From: Methanobacterium subterraneum
GTDB lineage: Archaea > Methanobacteriota > Methanobacteria > Methanobacteriales > Methanobacteriaceae
Assembly: GCF_002813695.1 (NCBI RefSeq)
Contig: NZ_CP017768.1
Span: 2,164,501-2,228,500 of the forward strand
DNA: 64,000 nucleotides
Reading direction: 5' to 3'
The translations under genes and the position numbers were made by a program. Of this stretch, positions 42,191 to 59,683 are shown piece by piece. Each line of letters opens with the position of its first letter. Position 1 is the first letter of the stretch. The notes below the pieces were generated by a model. It searched no databases. It was not told where the DNA came from and was given only the letters and a program-made list of their open reading frames with translations.

Positions 42191-43540
42191 ATGAAAAAGT
42201 TATTCGGAACATTTGGGGTCAGAAGAATCGCTAATCAAGTCTTAACACCGGAATTTGCATCAAAATTGGCGGCAGCATACGGAACACTGGTCAAAGGATG
42301 GGTGGCTGTGGGAGGGGACCCTCGAACATCCACTCCTCTCATAAAACACGCCGTGATATCTGGATTATTATCATCAGGTTGTCAAGTGGTTGATCTGGGA
42401 ATACTACCCACACCAGCAGTGCAATATGCCGTAAGAAATTATTACGATGGGGGGGTTATAATCACAGCATCCCACAACCCTCCGCAGTACAATGGAATTA
42501 AATTTGTGGACGAAGATGGAATTGGCATAGCTGAAGACATGGAACTCAAGATAGAGGACATGTACTTTAATGAAAACCCTGACCGGGTGGCTTGGGATGG
42601 GATTGGTGAGGTAATCACCAACCAGGGACTGGTTGATGAGTACATTGATGAAGTTATCCAACGCGTGGACCATGATGCCATCAAAAACGCTAAATTCAAG
42701 GTAATAGTGGATTGTGGTAGTGGAGCAGCCTGTTCCACCACTCCTTATATTCTCCGCAAACTGGGATGTGAAGTCACCACCTTAAACTGTCAGCCTGATG
42801 GCTTCTTCCCTGGAAGGAACCCTGAACCAACTGAAGATAACCTCCAGGAGCTCATTAAAACAGTGAAAGCCACTGGGGCGGATCTGGGAATTGCCCATGA
42901 TGGGGATGCTGATCGTACCATCTGTATAGATGAAGCGGGGAACTTTGTAATGGGAGATAAAACTTTCGCCCTGGTAGAAAAACAGTTACTGATTGAAAAT
43001 CAGGGAGGACTCATTGTAACCACCGTGGCCACCTCCACGGCTATCTATGACATTGCTGAGGAATACGGGGGAACAGTTAAGGCAACCAGAGTGGGTGACC
43101 TTCTAGTGGCCCGAGAACTCAAAGAAAGCGATGGATTATTTGGCGGGGAAGAAAACGGAGGTCTCATATTTCCGGACTTTGTTTTAGGAAGAGATGCCGC
43201 ACTATCCACGGCTAAAATCGTGGAAATCATGGCCCTCACCAAAAAATCATTATCACAATTGGTGGCGGAACTTCCTGCCTACCAGTCAGTAAAGATGAAA
43301 GTGGAATGTCCGGATGAACGTAAACAGGAGATCATGGATAAAATAGCCGTAGACACTCAAGAATATGAGATCGACACCACTGATGGGGTTAAAATATTCC
43401 GGGAAGAAGGTTGGATCATAATCAGGCCATCAGGGACAGAACCTATCTTCCGTTGCTTCGCAGAAGCTAAAAACACTGATGATGCTACTAAAATGGCAGA
43501 ATGGGGTATATCTCTGGTTAAAAAGCATTTGGGGGACTAA
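42191..43540 (+). CDS. glmM: Phosphoglucosamine/phosphomannomutase (GlmM type)
   Basis: Alpha-D-phosphohexomutase, 449 residues from the ATG at 42191 (AGGAAGTG upstream); the 15-codon extension to 42146 lacks support. Phospho-Ser loop ITASHNPPQYNGIK, Mg loop DGDADRT, sugar loop GGEENGG and phosphate loop RPSGTEPIFR are all present. The start FGTFGVRRIANQ is the archaeal GlmM form. It feeds UDP-GlcNAc and so pseudomurein and glycan synthesis. Confidence 0.9.
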   Translation: MKKLFGTFGVRRIANQVLTPEFASKLAAAYGTLVKGWVAVGGDPRTSTPLIKHAVISGLLSSGCQVVDLGILPTPAVQYAVRNYYDGGVIITASHNPPQYNGIKFVDEDGIGIAEDMELKIEDMYFNENPDRVAWDGIGEVITNQGLVDEYIDEVIQRVDHDAIKNAKFKVIVDCGSGAACSTTPYILRKLGCEVTTLNCQPDGFFPGRNPEPTEDNLQELIKTVKATGADLGIAHDGDADRTICIDEAGNFVMGDKTFALVEKQLLIENQGGLIVTTVATSTAIYDIAEEYGGTVKATRVGDLLVARELKESDGLFGGEENGGLIFPDFVLGRDAALSTAKIVEIMALTKKSLSQLVAELPAYQSVKMKVECPDERKQEIMDKIAVDTQEYEIDTTDGVKIFREEGWIIIRPSGTEPIFRCFAEAKNTDDATKMAEWGISLVKKHLGD

Positions 43541-43723
43541 TAATTATTCAATCAATTATTACTCTCCTTATTTTTCCCTAAAGTATTTTTAACATCATTC
43601 TCCTTATTTTTAAGGTGATTATCAAATTTTAAAACTATTTATACTGCTCTGTATAAGTTAATCTTTAAAAAAAGTTCTGGATATCAGGGTGTATCAAAAA
43701 TAAGTTTGGATTATAAATTTGAA

Positions 43724-43990
43724 TCATTTTTCCCTTCTTTTTTGTTCAGGGTCATCAAAGTAAAAACCATAAAATTCGGCACAGTATGCGCATAAAGGAT
43801 ATTTCTGGTAACGGTAGCGGGCCCCTTCTTCTTTATTCATGTCGAACTTTTTACCACAAGTGTAACAGGTTTCAATTTTTTCGTTATCTTGATTTTCAGT
43901 GGCTTTCTTTTTTTCTTCACTTAAGTGTGAATCAGAAATTTTAACCGGGGAATCTTTGATAATTTTGTTATCTGTAATGTTAAACACCAC
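43724..43990 (-). CDS. Small zinc-ribbon protein
   Basis: 88 residues; the C-terminal half holds a paired-Cys site CYTCGKKF...CAYCAEFYGF, a treble-clef or ribbon zinc site, while the N-terminus is charged and probably unstructured. The annotated GTG start is weak, and a shorter product is possible. The family looks restricted to methanobacteria (inference). Function unknown. Confidence 0.6.
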   Translation of the reverse strand: MVFNITDNKIIKDSPVKISDSHLSEEKKKATENQDNEKIETCYTCGKKFDMNKEEGARYRYQKYPLCAYCAEFYGFYFDDPEQKRREK

Positions 43991-44227
43991 CTTAAATGAT
44001 TATCCATTATATTTAGTCTATTATCCTTTTAATTATTGAAATTTCTGTAGTTTATTATTTTTTTATTTAATTTAAAGTCAAAGGATTGATTTAGATTTTT
44101 TCCAGGATTTATTCAAAATATTATGTGACATGTTCTTTTGATTTATTCAATGGTTTAACTTAAAGATTTACATTGAGAACTGGATCATAGGAATATCGAA
44201 AAATAAATTATGAACCCTAAATAGAAT

Positions 44228-44800
44228 ATGACCATGAACAAAAAAAGAAAAATCGCCTGGGGGATTACGGGAAGTGGTGAAAAACTGGTGGAAACCGTGG
44301 AGATCATGCAACAGATGAGGGATGAATACCATAAACAATTTGACATAAGGGTGTTTATTTCCAAGGCAGGAGACCAGGTCTTAAAATATTATAATCTTTC
44401 CAACACTTTGGAGACAAAGTTTGACAAAACCTGGACTGAGATCAACTCCAACGCTCCTTTCCTGGCCGGTCAGATACAACTAGGGAGGTATGCATTCCTC
44501 TTGGTGGCCCCGGCAACATCCAATACTGTGGCCAAGATCTCACTGCGCATAGCCGACACCCTGCTCACCAATGCCGCAATAATGGGACAAAAAACAAACA
44601 CCCCACTTTACATTATGCCCACCGATTTCAGGGAGGGTATTGTTACTACCAAACTTCCCAATGGTAAAGATCTGGAGTTAACCATAACTCGTGAAGATGC
44701 AGAACACGTGGAAAGGCTTTCAATTATGGATAGCACCAATGTATTTGAAAATCCTGACGAGATATCAACTATATTCCAGAAACATGCTGAAATGCTTTGA
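44228..44800 (+). CDS. Archaeoflavoprotein AfpA/DmrX-like
   Basis: 190 residues of the flavoprotein (FMN, UbiX/CoaC-like) fold: WGITGSGEKLVETVEI (phosphate loop), VFISKAGDQVLKYY, and VAPATSNTVAKISLRIADTLLTNA. AfpA accepts electrons from ferredoxin; the related DmrX reduces dihydromethanopterin. A C-terminal Cys/cluster motif is absent. Single gene with a TATA-like AATAAATTATG upstream. The archaeal flavoprotein assignment is firm, the reaction less so. Confidence 0.82.
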   Translation: MTMNKKRKIAWGITGSGEKLVETVEIMQQMRDEYHKQFDIRVFISKAGDQVLKYYNLSNTLETKFDKTWTEINSNAPFLAGQIQLGRYAFLLVAPATSNTVAKISLRIADTLLTNAAIMGQKTNTPLYIMPTDFREGIVTTKLPNGKDLELTITREDAEHVERLSIMDSTNVFENPDEISTIFQKHAEML

Positions 44801-44924
44801 GGGCATTGAAGCTGTGAGGGCATTGAATATTCAGTTCAACAAGTTAGGATATAGGTCTGAACATTCGGAGCATATTGTATTCTGGGTTTAGCTGAATATT
44901 CTCCAGTATAATCTCTTTAAATGT

Positions 44925-45248
44925 TTAAAGGTGTTCTCTTCGTAGTTGTAGTGTGGTACTGAACTTTTTAATGGGAATGCCTTCATCCTCCTCATCACTG
45001 AATGGTGAGATCCCCCTGAAATAGTACTCCACTGGCCCGGTACTATCAATGTCAATAGGTACAGTTTCCATATCCTCCAGTGCATCAAAAAAGTCATGTA
45101 TTTCCATTAATTTATCTTCAGGACCTCTAAAAATAATAATTAAAGCTCCTTCTCTCCTATTTTGGAGTGATATGTATTTATCATCCACATCTATAGTTGT
45201 ATCTTTCTTTTTACTCCCACTAACTCTGTGAAACACGATATTTGCCAT
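44925..45248 (-). CDS. Conserved hypothetical protein, beta-rich
   Basis: 107 residues, soluble, highly charged. Reads as alternating strands (MANIVFHRVSG, TTIDVDDKYISLQNRREGALIIIFRGPE) with a central helix (DKLMEIHDFFDALEDM) and a C-terminal YYFRGISPFSDEED. I do not recognise the family. It lies convergent with the flavoprotein gene and has no operon partner. Confidence 0.6.
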   Translation of the reverse strand: MANIVFHRVSGSKKKDTTIDVDDKYISLQNRREGALIIIFRGPEDKLMEIHDFFDALEDMETVPIDIDSTGPVEYYFRGISPFSDEEDEGIPIKKFSTTLQLRREHL

Positions 45249-45568
45249 TTTTTAACCCCATAACTTGTTTTATTCATTATTAAATTGTTGTTTATGGAAT
45301 ATAAAATTTGAGATAATTAATGGATTTCGAATTCATCTAGATTCGGGATTATTTTTATGGGATGGAAAATCATAGGTGAATAAAAATTAAGAATATTCCT
45401 TTGAATCAATATTGAAATTTATTAAAAACGAAATTATCTGTATTTCGCACGACAATGCCTGATTTGTGCTTGAATATCTGAAATTTATCGGGAATATTCG
45501 AAATAAAATAAGGAAATAAAAGGATAGTTTATCAGTTAAAGATGGTAATGGTTTAACTGGATTCTTAT
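45249..45568. other. Intergenic region, nothing supported
   Basis: 320 AT-rich bases between two minus-strand genes. A 74-residue frame (45387-45611) overlaps the kinase gene and is Ser/Phe-rich noise. I see no RNA gene, repeat or clear operator. Confidence 0.45.
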
Positions 45569-46057
45569 TTATAGTTTGTAACCTATATCCCTGAGAAATT
45601 TCTTCCTCCATGCCACATCATCTTCTGTTTCAATACCTTGGGGTTTAAAACCATCCACAACTCCTATAATTCCCCTTCCCTGTTCAGTTTCTACAATCAG
45701 AACCTGGACTGGATTGGCAGTGGCGCAGAAAAGATTAACCACCTCGGGTACATCCTTGATTCTTTGGGTGAGATTAATGGGGAATGCATTGCACAGGAAG
45801 ATAAGGAAACTATGACCACAGCCCATCTCCAGCATTTTTTCCCCTGCCAATTTCTCCAGATCTTCATTGTTACCAGCAGTTCTCACCAGACAGTTTCCAG
45901 AAGCCTCTCCAAATGCAAGACCAAACTCTGCATGAGGCACAGTATTTACAATTGCTTCGTAAAGGTCTTCAACCGTCTTGATGAAATGGCTCTGCCCTAA
46001 AATAAGGTTACAATCTGCTGGTGCTTCTAATTTAACAATTTTAATATCAATATCCAT
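45569..46057 (-). CDS. Adenosine-specific kinase family protein
   Basis: 162 residues matching the archaeal adenosine-specific kinase family: [52 protein letters not shown] and [19 protein letters not shown]. The family binds adenosine/AMP in structural work; the physiological role is uncertain. GGGGGAT precedes the ATG. Single gene, divergent from the XRE-cupin regulator. Confidence 0.85.
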   Translation of the reverse strand: MDIDIKIVKLEAPADCNLILGQSHFIKTVEDLYEAIVNTVPHAEFGLAFGEASGNCLVRTAGNNEDLEKLAGEKMLEMGCGHSFLIFLCNAFPINLTQRIKDVPEVVNLFCATANPVQVLIVETEQGRGIIGVVDGFKPQGIETEDDVAWRKKFLRDIGYKL

Positions 46058-46420
46058 ATTTTAATCCCCCCTCTTTTTCATCTAAGTCTCTTCCATTTCA
46101 ATCTACTCAATTATCAGTTAATCACACATATTATTCGTTATATGATTATTTGACTCTTTATTCAATATTTAGTTTAAGCCCGTATCAGGGTTATTGGTAA
46201 TTTATTTATAGTAGCAAAATTAAATTGTCATTAACAATCATTATAAAATGTGTGTAAAATTTATAATACAAAGTGGAACAAAGATCAAGAAAGGTCTTTC
46301 AAACTATCTTGATGGATCACAATTAGAATAAAAATCCTATTAGTTTTTATAAACCATTGGCAAACTAGCCAAGGGCTTGATTAAAAAGACTTAACTCTAA
46401 TTATTGTGAGGTTTTTAGTT
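46058..46420. other. Divergent promoter region
   Basis: 363 AT-rich bases between the adenosine kinase (minus) and the XRE-cupin regulator (plus). TATA-like TTATTTATAG near 46201-46210 and AAATTTATAATACA near 46257-46270 face the plus-strand gene. GAGGT precedes its ATG. No gene is supported. Confidence 0.45.
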
Positions 46421-46975
46421 ATGAAAGAGAAGATGAAGGAAATCGGGCTAAGAATTACAGAACTTCGAGAGCTCTCAGACATCAGTATTCAGGACATGGC
46501 AGATTACCTGAAAATCCCCTTGGAAACCTACCAGGAATATGAGGACGGTAAAAAAGACATCCCTGCCAGTATTCTCTTCGAAATCGCCCATAAAATGGAA
46601 GTAGACATGGGATTACTGTTAACTGGTGAAGAAACCAGGATGCACATTTTCAGTGTAACCAGAAAGGGAAAAGGAGTTGAAGTTGGTCGCAGAAAACAGT
46701 ACCAGTACGAAAATCTGGCTGAAAAATTCATACACAAAAAAGCGGAACCATTCATCGTAACAGTGGAACCCAAAGGTGAAGGATACAAACCATCAACCAA
46801 CACCCATCCTGGGCAGGAATTCAACTACATCCTGGAGGGGACCTTAAAGATTTACATCCACGATAATGGAATCATACTCCATGAAGGAGATTCCATCTTC
46901 TTCGACTCATCCTATGGACACGCCATGGAAGCCCTGGAGAATAAACCCGCCAAATTCCTGGCAATTGTAATGTGA
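46421..46975 (+). CDS. XRE-family regulator with C-terminal cupin
   Basis: 184 residues from the ATG at 46421 (GAGGT upstream); a GTG at 46406 is less likely. N-terminal helix-turn-helix (about 5-62: [29 protein letters not shown]), C-terminal cupin (about 105-182: [40 protein letters not shown]) with His/Glu metal-binding residues. Such proteins sit in front of acyl-CoA synthetase and VOR genes and probably regulate that cluster in response to a small acid or CoA ester (inference). Confidence 0.88.
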   Translation: MKEKMKEIGLRITELRELSDISIQDMADYLKIPLETYQEYEDGKKDIPASILFEIAHKMEVDMGLLLTGEETRMHIFSVTRKGKGVEVGRRKQYQYENLAEKFIHKKAEPFIVTVEPKGEGYKPSTNTHPGQEFNYILEGTLKIYIHDNGIILHEGDSIFFDSSYGHAMEALENKPAKFLAIVM

Positions 46976-47090
46976 AGTGGGACATAATTTAAATACCCTC
47001 ATTATAAACTAATTTAAGGATGAAAAACCGATAATTAACGTATTAGAGCTTAAAATAGAGATTTATTGAAAATTTAACTGGTGATAAAGA

Positions 47091-48758
<1,668 letters not shown>

Positions 48759-48932
48759 AAAAAAATTAGCTATGCTTAAAAGGTTATTTAAGCAGGTAAT
48801 ACTAAGGATTGCAGTAATCAAAACAATTTAATTAAGTTACAAACCTATTCCTGCTGTTAATTATCCTGAATTTAAATTATCACATGTGAAAAAATAATAA
48901 TATTCAAAGATTTTTACAGGATGATATGAATC

Positions 48933-49219
48933 ATGACAAGTCGCAAGAAAGAACCCTATCCAGTTTTCAATGAACTGGAATGTAAGGCATGTGAACGTTG
49001 CATATTAGCCTGCCGTCCAAGTGTCCTTAAGATGAGTGAAGACATCAATGAACGAGGTTACCATTACGCAGTTTATCAGGGAGAAGGATGCACTGGTTGC
49101 GGGGACTGTTACTACACCTGCCCCGAACCCCTAGCAGTTGAAGTTCACATACCCCAAAAAATTAGAAACAAAGACCAGAATAAACCAACCAACGATAAAG
49201 GGAATAAGGAGGATATTAA

Positions 49220-49223
<4 letters not shown>
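48933..49223 (+). CDS. vorC: 2-oxoacid:ferredoxin oxidoreductase delta (ferredoxin) subunit, VorC type
   Basis: 96 residues with two cluster motifs: [13 protein letters not shown] and [14 protein letters not shown]. The electron-carrying subunit of a VOR complex (2-oxoisovalerate to isobutyryl-CoA, reversible). Overlaps the alpha gene by four bases. A charged Lys/Asn C-terminal tail follows the ferredoxin fold. Order vorC-vorB-vorA as known in Methanothermobacter. Confidence 0.88.
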
Positions 49224-50278
<1,055 letters not shown>

Positions 50279-50283
50279 TGACC

Positions 50284-51786
<1,503 letters not shown>

Positions 51787-51813
51787 GAAACATATTGGGG
51801 GGGTAACATAGTA

Positions 51814-52075
51814 ATGGCTCAGGATGCACAACAACCCCAAAAGAAGTTGTTGTCACAGAACTGGATGTTGGAGGTTCGGGTATAACAACGAAATATGTTA
51901 GTGTGCCTTCTGATGCTAAGATTAGGGTTGAAATATCCAATGTTACAACACAGGATAATCCATATCTTAAACCAACCCAATGATAGCTTAATATGGACTG
52001 ACTATAGAAGGACAGGATAACCAACCTGCAAGCAACTATGGAGATGATATTGTTCAAAGTCCTTTAGTAACTTAA
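51814..52075 (+). pseudogene. Remnant of a small gene with frameshifts
   Basis: An ATG at 51814 (GGGGGGGTAAC upstream) opens MAQDAQQPQ. The frame then continues one base off as VVVTELDVGGSGITTKYVSV...VEISNVTTQ, and again as GLTIEGQDNQPASNYGDD to a TAA at 52073-52075. Coding-like text in successive frames suggests a small protein of about 85 residues broken by at least two shifts, the first near CCCC/AAAA runs. Family unknown. Confidence 0.55.
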
Positions 52076-52186
52076 CAAATGGATCTTCTGGCAATATACA
52101 TTAAAAATCCATTGCAATTGTTACTAACGCTCTAAAAGCACATATAAAGATTATTGCAATTAAATAATGAATGTTGGGATTGTTAT

Positions 52187-52792
52187 ATGGTTAAATGCAG
52201 TAATTGTGGAGCTGAACTGAGAGAATACTACGAATACTGTTTAAAATGTAATGCATATAATTCCCTCAGTGAAAGCGAAGTTGTTAAATTTTGTATACAG
52301 TGCGGGATGGAGAATCTTGAAATCAGGCCATTTACTGCAGAAGATGTGGATTTTATAATTTATGGTCAACTAGAATTATATGAAAAGGAGTACGGTTTTA
52401 CCTCCGATATATGGAAAGGTTATATTAAGGATGGAGTACATGAGCTTGTAAATAAATTTGATAACGAAAAAGATTGTATATATATTCTTGAACATCATGG
52501 AGTTCCATCAGGATGTTCTGCTATTAAACACGTTGATGAAATGACAGCACAATTCAGATTCCTTTTCTTGGATTCTAAAATAAGAGGATTAGGTCTAGGG
52601 CGTAAACTTCTCGACATGTCCATTGATTTTTGTAAAGAAAATGAATATAAACGTGTGTTTTTATGGACTTTTAGCACCCTACAAGCTGCAAGATATTTGT
52701 ATAAAAACAAAGGGTTTACGATAACAGAAACTAAAGAAAATAATGAGTGGGGAACACCAATTTTAGAGGAATTAGGGGAGATCGATTTATAG
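52187..52792 (+). CDS. GNAT acetyltransferase with N-terminal zinc ribbon
   Basis: 201 residues from the ATG at 52187 (GGGAT upstream); an ATTG-region start at 52154 is unsupported. The N-terminal zinc ribbon (CSNCGAEL, CLKCNAY, CIQCGM) leads into a GNAT domain (about 42-200): LEIRPFTAEDVDFI, acetyl-CoA loop IRGLGLGRKLLDMSIDFC and TLQAARYLYKNKGF. It probably N-acetylates a protein or small amine; substrate unknown. Single gene in a decayed stretch between two OFOR operons, possibly horizontally acquired (inference). Confidence 0.82.
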   Translation: MVKCSNCGAELREYYEYCLKCNAYNSLSESEVVKFCIQCGMENLEIRPFTAEDVDFIIYGQLELYEKEYGFTSDIWKGYIKDGVHELVNKFDNEKDCIYILEHHGVPSGCSAIKHVDEMTAQFRFLFLDSKIRGLGLGRKLLDMSIDFCKENEYKRVFLWTFSTLQAARYLYKNKGFTITETKENNEWGTPILEELGEIDL

Positions 52793-52915
52793 GCTATCTC
52801 TCACCACCAATCATACTGCTTTTCCCTTTAATTATTCCTGAAAGTTTCAATGTTGTTGCACAGGCGACAAGCAGTGAATATTTTGTATTGATGAAAAAAT
52901 AAAGATGGGGATGGA

Positions 52916-53113
52916 ATGACTAAAGATAGATGGAAACCACAGGTAGGAAATCTCGAAAGGAAGATGGATAGGTTAATTTATTTGTTACATATAGCAAACC
53001 AGCCCAATACTCCTAAGGAAATTAGAAAAGTTATAGATGAGGTAGTGGAAGATTATTTGATAGAATATAACACAACCCTGGATAAAATACGAGAGAACCT
53101 GGAAAAATTCTAG
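52916..53113 (+). CDS. Small helical protein, hypothetical
   Basis: 65 residues, with GGGGATGG just before the ATG. Sequence is charged and helix-friendly (LERKMDRLIYLLHIANQ, EIRKVIDEVVEDYLIEYN), perhaps a coiled-coil or toxin-antitoxin-like partner, but no family is recognised. It follows the GNAT gene by about 120 bases. The codon use is compatible with a real gene; confidence is modest. Confidence 0.4.
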   Translation: MTKDRWKPQVGNLERKMDRLIYLLHIANQPNTPKEIRKVIDEVVEDYLIEYNTTLDKIRENLEKF

Positions 53114-53627
53114 ATTTACGGGAATTTAAGGTTGAAAAAGTATTGGATATTTTTTTTGCAATTGTTATAATTCTCGTTATTTTTAATTCTCCGCTTAGTA
53201 ATTTTTATTCTACAGGGATTTCTTCAAGTTTGGGTGAAAATCTAATACAAACCACACTTTAAACAACTCACACCACCAGAACACAACTATAATCCCCAAC
53301 CTTATTTAATCCAAGGCTGTTAACTTAAACAACACCCTGCCAGAACAACACCCAATAAGTCTTCAGATTACATCAACCCATTAAATAAGCCATGAATGGG
53401 ATATTAACCATATCATAGAACATCAGATAAGAAAAATGGATTTTTTCCCTAATGTTCACAAGTTATTTTAGAAAATTTAAATACATGTGAATAAAATAAT
53501 ATTATATTATTCATAACTAGTAATATTGATTATATAAAACAGTACAGGGGTAATTTGGTGGGGCATTATGGATGAATTTATTCAATAAAGAATGAATCAT
53601 CAGCTATATCAACTTTAAGATTTTTTT
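53114..53627. other. Intergenic region upstream of the DUF2085 remnant
   Basis: 514 AT-rich bases with scattered stop codons in all frames. TATA-like AATAATATTATATTA lies near 53496-53510. No intact gene, RNA or repeat is supported; probably decayed sequence. Confidence 0.45.
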
Positions 53628-53950
53628 CTCAGTTCACACGCCATCGCATACCGGAAAGGACATTTAAAATCAGAGGACATTATTTCCCTGTTTGTTCTAG
53701 ATGTACGGGAGTATATATGGGTGCATTTTCCTATTTTATGTATGTATATCTTTTTTACGTTGATTACACGCTATTATTAATTTTTCTAGATTTTTAATGA
53801 TTATTCCGGCTATTATTGATGGATTAACTCAGTTAATGGGTTTGAGAGAAAGTAATAATTTTTTAAGGTTATTCTGGGATTATGAGTGGTTTAGGTGCAG
53901 CAATTTTAAGTAAATTGTGGAACATATTTTTAACCATAAAAAAAATTTAA
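53628..53950 (+). pseudogene. Decayed DUF2085 membrane-protein gene
   Basis: Frame 1 reads RHRIPERTFKIRGHYFPVCSRCTGVYMG, the DUF2085 signature (normally CHxIPERSF...CxRCTGIY) with the first Cys changed to Arg, and stops at 53795. A second frame continues IIPAIIDGLTQLMGLRESNN, and a third GIMSGLGAAILSKLWN to 53950. At least two shifts and no start remain. The intact family is a small membrane protein of unknown function in archaea. Confidence 0.75.
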
Positions 53951-54005
53951 CCTAAAATTTTGTGGAATAATATTTGGGGATAATTTATCTGAGGGGTGAA
54001 CTATA

Positions 54006-55819
<1,814 letters not shown>

Positions 55820-55823
<4 letters not shown>

Positions 55824-56680
55824 AACCAAAGGACTTTGACATACCTGGGGCAGATGTGGCATGGTGTCCGGGATGTGGAAATCTGTCCATACTGCGCAGC
55901 CTTAAAACTGCCCTAGCTGAACTGGAAATACAACCTGAAGACCTGGTATTTGTCTCAGGCATTGGTCAGGCCGGCAAACTCCCTCATTACATAAGGGGTA
56001 ATGTATTTAATGGACTCCATGGTAGGTCTTTATCTCCCGCAACCGGTATAAAAGCAGCTAACCCTGAATTAACGGTCATTGATGTCAGTGGGGATGGTTG
56101 TATGTATGGGGAGGGGGGAAATCATTTCATGCACACCATCAGACGGAACCCGGACATCACCAATCTGGTGCACAACAACATGGTCTACGGCCTAACCAAG
56201 GGACAAGCATCACCCACTAGCCAGAGGGAATTCAACACACCCTTACAAGTGGATGGGGTATTCCTGGAACCATTCAACCCATTGGCCGTAGCAATAGCAC
56301 TGGATGCATCATTCGTGGCCAGAGCATTCAGTGGGGATCGTAAACAAACCATTGAAATTTTCAAAGCTGCCATAAAACATAAAGGATATGCATTGGTGGA
56401 CATATTCCAGCCCTGTGTAACTTTCAACAAGGTGAACACCCGGAACTGGTTCCGGGAACACACCTACTACTTGAAAGATGATCATGACCCTGAAAATAGG
56501 AACCTGGCATTCCAACGAGCCACTGAAACCGGTGAGTACCCTCTGGGAATATTTTACCAAAACCCAACTAAGAGTACCTTTGAAGAAAACCTGAGTGTAT
56601 ATGGAGAGGTTAAAAAACCCCTTTACCAGCGGAAATTTGACAAAGAAAAACTCCGGGCATTGGTGGAAACTAAAAGATAG
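55820..56680 (+). CDS. 2-oxoacid:ferredoxin oxidoreductase beta subunit (KorB-like)
   Basis: 286 residues. Thiamine-diphosphate subunit: [15 protein letters not shown] with cluster Cys, [12 protein letters not shown], and the ThDP motif [16 protein letters not shown]...[17 protein letters not shown] further Cys in [11 protein letters not shown] may complete the cluster set. Pairs with the gamma-alpha chain; together they need no separate ferredoxin subunit. Gene start overlaps as ATGA. Lack of gamma here confirms the fusion upstream. Confidence 0.92.
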
Positions 56681-56795
56681 TTATGCCATGGTAAATTTAC
56701 TAATTACTAAACTACATCTTGCAATATTAATCAAAATTAATCAACAAATAATAAATTAGAGAAATATGGTGTTTAATAAGTTATGAGGTGGGAAT

Positions 56796-57575
<780 letters not shown>

Positions 57576-57744
57576 TTCCTCTAGATATTATTATTGGCTA
57601 TAAATTGGATTTAATTAACAGTTCATGTACCATAGATTTTGTTTGAATGGTTAGGTTTCAAGTGCTTACATGTTCCAATCCTCTGATTGAATTTGGTTTG
57701 ATTAAACATATTATTGCAGATTAAAATATATCGGGAATGATAAA

Positions 57745-58041
57745 ATGGACAAATTCAAGGAAAAAATGGATAAAATGGCTTCAGAAGGTTTTTCTGACTC
57801 GGAAATTGGGGAGAAATTTTTGGATGAAATGGGAGATTTCTGTATCTGTCCAGACTGTCCCATGTTCAACCAGTGCGCCCAGGAAAAATACGAAGGATTG
57901 TACTGTATGTTAGGTGAATCCACCTGTAATCTGGAAGAAGATGACTGTATATGTCCGGAATGTGAAGTAGCAGAAAATTTGGAACTTAAAAATGATTTAT
58001 TCTGCATCAAAGGGTCAGAAAAAGAACTGAGAGGACTTTAA
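57745..58041 (+). CDS. DUF2769 Cys-rich protein
   Basis: 98 residues. Eleven Cys in patterns CICPDCPMFNQC, YCMLGESTC and CICPECEV, the DUF2769 mark, probably a metal or cluster site. The acidic N-terminus starts MDKFKEKMDKMASEGFSD. Family function unknown; common in methanogens. Single gene. Confidence 0.82.
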   Translation: MDKFKEKMDKMASEGFSDSEIGEKFLDEMGDFCICPDCPMFNQCAQEKYEGLYCMLGESTCNLEEDDCICPECEVAENLELKNDLFCIKGSEKELRGL

Positions 58042-58337
58042 GGGATATATTTTCTCCCAATTTATTATTTGTTTTCATAGCATCTTCAAAATTCTTTATT
58101 TTAGATTTTTTTTATTTTTAAGTGTAGTTTATAGATTTTTATCCTAGAATTAACAACCATTAATTAAGGATTTTTTTAAAAAATATGATGGATAAGTTAT
58201 TGATTATAAGTTGATGGGAATTAGGAAATGAGAATGAATATTTTGAGTAAAAATGGAAAATGGATTAGAATAATAGATTAAAGTAAGTTTGATTCGTCAA
58301 ATTTAATTTTTCATTAAAAAAAATTTAGAGGGATGCT

Positions 58338-59663
58338 ATGAGTTATCGTGGAAGAGCTAAACAATTTTTAGAGTCACAGAATATTTCCATTGGAGATATG
58401 ATCTCCATAAAAAAAGAGACTGTCAAGTACAGGGGCATGCTCCTGGACCGGGCAGAAGATGCTGACCAACTGCACATCGTACTCAAGATGGACAGTGGCT
58501 ACAATGTGGGAATTGCCATAGACGGAGCTGAAGTTGAACTCATAGATAAGGGAGAAAAACCAGAAATTAACCTTCCCCCACTGGATATTCAGCGGGATCC
58601 TGAAAAAAAGGATGTATCAATTATATCCACAGGGGGGACAGTGGCTTCTGTTATCGATTATAAAACTGGGGCAGTTCACCCTGCATTCACCGCTGACGAC
58701 CTTCTAAGGGCCACCCCGGAACTACTGGATGAGGCCAACATTAGTGGAAAGGCCATCATGAACATATTAAGTGAGAACATGAAACCAGAGTTCTGGGTGC
58801 AGGCGGCTCAGTCTGTGGCTGATGAAATAAGTGGGGGAGCTGATGGGGTGGTAGTGGCCCATGGAACCGACACCATGCACTACACTGCAGCAGCTTTAAG
58901 TTTCATCCTGGAAACTCCGGTGCCCATTGTCCTCACCGGTGCCCAGAGAAGTTCCGACCGGCCGTCTTCTGATGCATTCTTAAACCTCATGAGTTCAGTG
59001 GCCATTGCCAAGTCAGACATAGCCGAAGTCACAGTCTGCATGCACTCCACAGAAAACGATAACCAGGCACACATCCACCGGGGGACCCGAGTTCGGAAAA
59101 TGCACACCAGCCGCCGGGACACCTTCAACAGTATCAATAGCCCACCACTGGCCCGGGTAAAGGAAGGCAAGGTAAAAATCATTGATAAAAACTTCCATTA
59201 CCATAAACGTGGTGAATGTCAACTGGAGGTAAATGATTCACTGGAAGAAAAAGTGGGTTTCATCAAAAGTTATCCTGGAATAACTACTGAACTACTGGAT
59301 TATCACATTGATAAGGGTTACAAAGGACTTTTAATAGAGGGAACCGGTTTGGGTCACTGCCCAGACCATCTGATCCCCTCTTTACAGAGGGCAGCTGATG
59401 AAAAGATCCCGGTGGTGATGACTTCTCAATGCCTCTACGGCCGAACCAACCTCAACGTTTACAGTACAGGTCGTAAACTATTAACTGCAGGTGTCATACC
59501 TGCCGGTGACATGCTACCGGAAGTAGCATATGTTAAACTGGTATGGGCACTGGGACAGACCAGCCAACGGGAAGAAGTTAAAAAAATCATGCAAACTAAC
59601 CTCAAAGGAGAAATAAATGAAAAATCCTCTTCAAAATACTTCTTAAGAGATTACGGGGAATAA
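58338..59663 (+). CDS. gatD: Glutamyl-tRNA(Gln) amidotransferase subunit GatD
   Basis: Archaeal amidotransferase subunit releasing ammonia from glutamine to convert Glu-tRNA(Gln) to Gln-tRNA(Gln). 441 residues. N-terminal SH3-like domain (to about 85); L-asparaginase-like core with catalytic Thr in [20 protein letters not shown] and [35 protein letters not shown]; and [23 protein letters not shown] precedes the ATG. gatE follows 20 bases on. Confidence 0.94.
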   Translation: MSYRGRAKQFLESQNISIGDMISIKKETVKYRGMLLDRAEDADQLHIVLKMDSGYNVGIAIDGAEVELIDKGEKPEINLPPLDIQRDPEKKDVSIISTGGTVASVIDYKTGAVHPAFTADDLLRATPELLDEANISGKAIMNILSENMKPEFWVQAAQSVADEISGGADGVVVAHGTDTMHYTAAALSFILETPVPIVLTGAQRSSDRPSSDAFLNLMSSVAIAKSDIAEVTVCMHSTENDNQAHIHRGTRVRKMHTSRRDTFNSINSPPLARVKEGKVKIIDKNFHYHKRGECQLEVNDSLEEKVGFIKSYPGITTELLDYHIDKGYKGLLIEGTGLGHCPDHLIPSLQRAADEKIPVVMTSQCLYGRTNLNVYSTGRKLLTAGVIPAGDMLPEVAYVKLVWALGQTSQREEVKKIMQTNLKGEINEKSSSKYFLRDYGE

Positions 59664-59683
59664 GATGGATCGTGGTGATTAAG

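Noticed and set aside
45169..45190. GATATG in the hypothetical gene at 44925-45248 as a further ModE-like box
   Set aside because: Lies inside a coding region and lacks a CATATC partner ten bases on.
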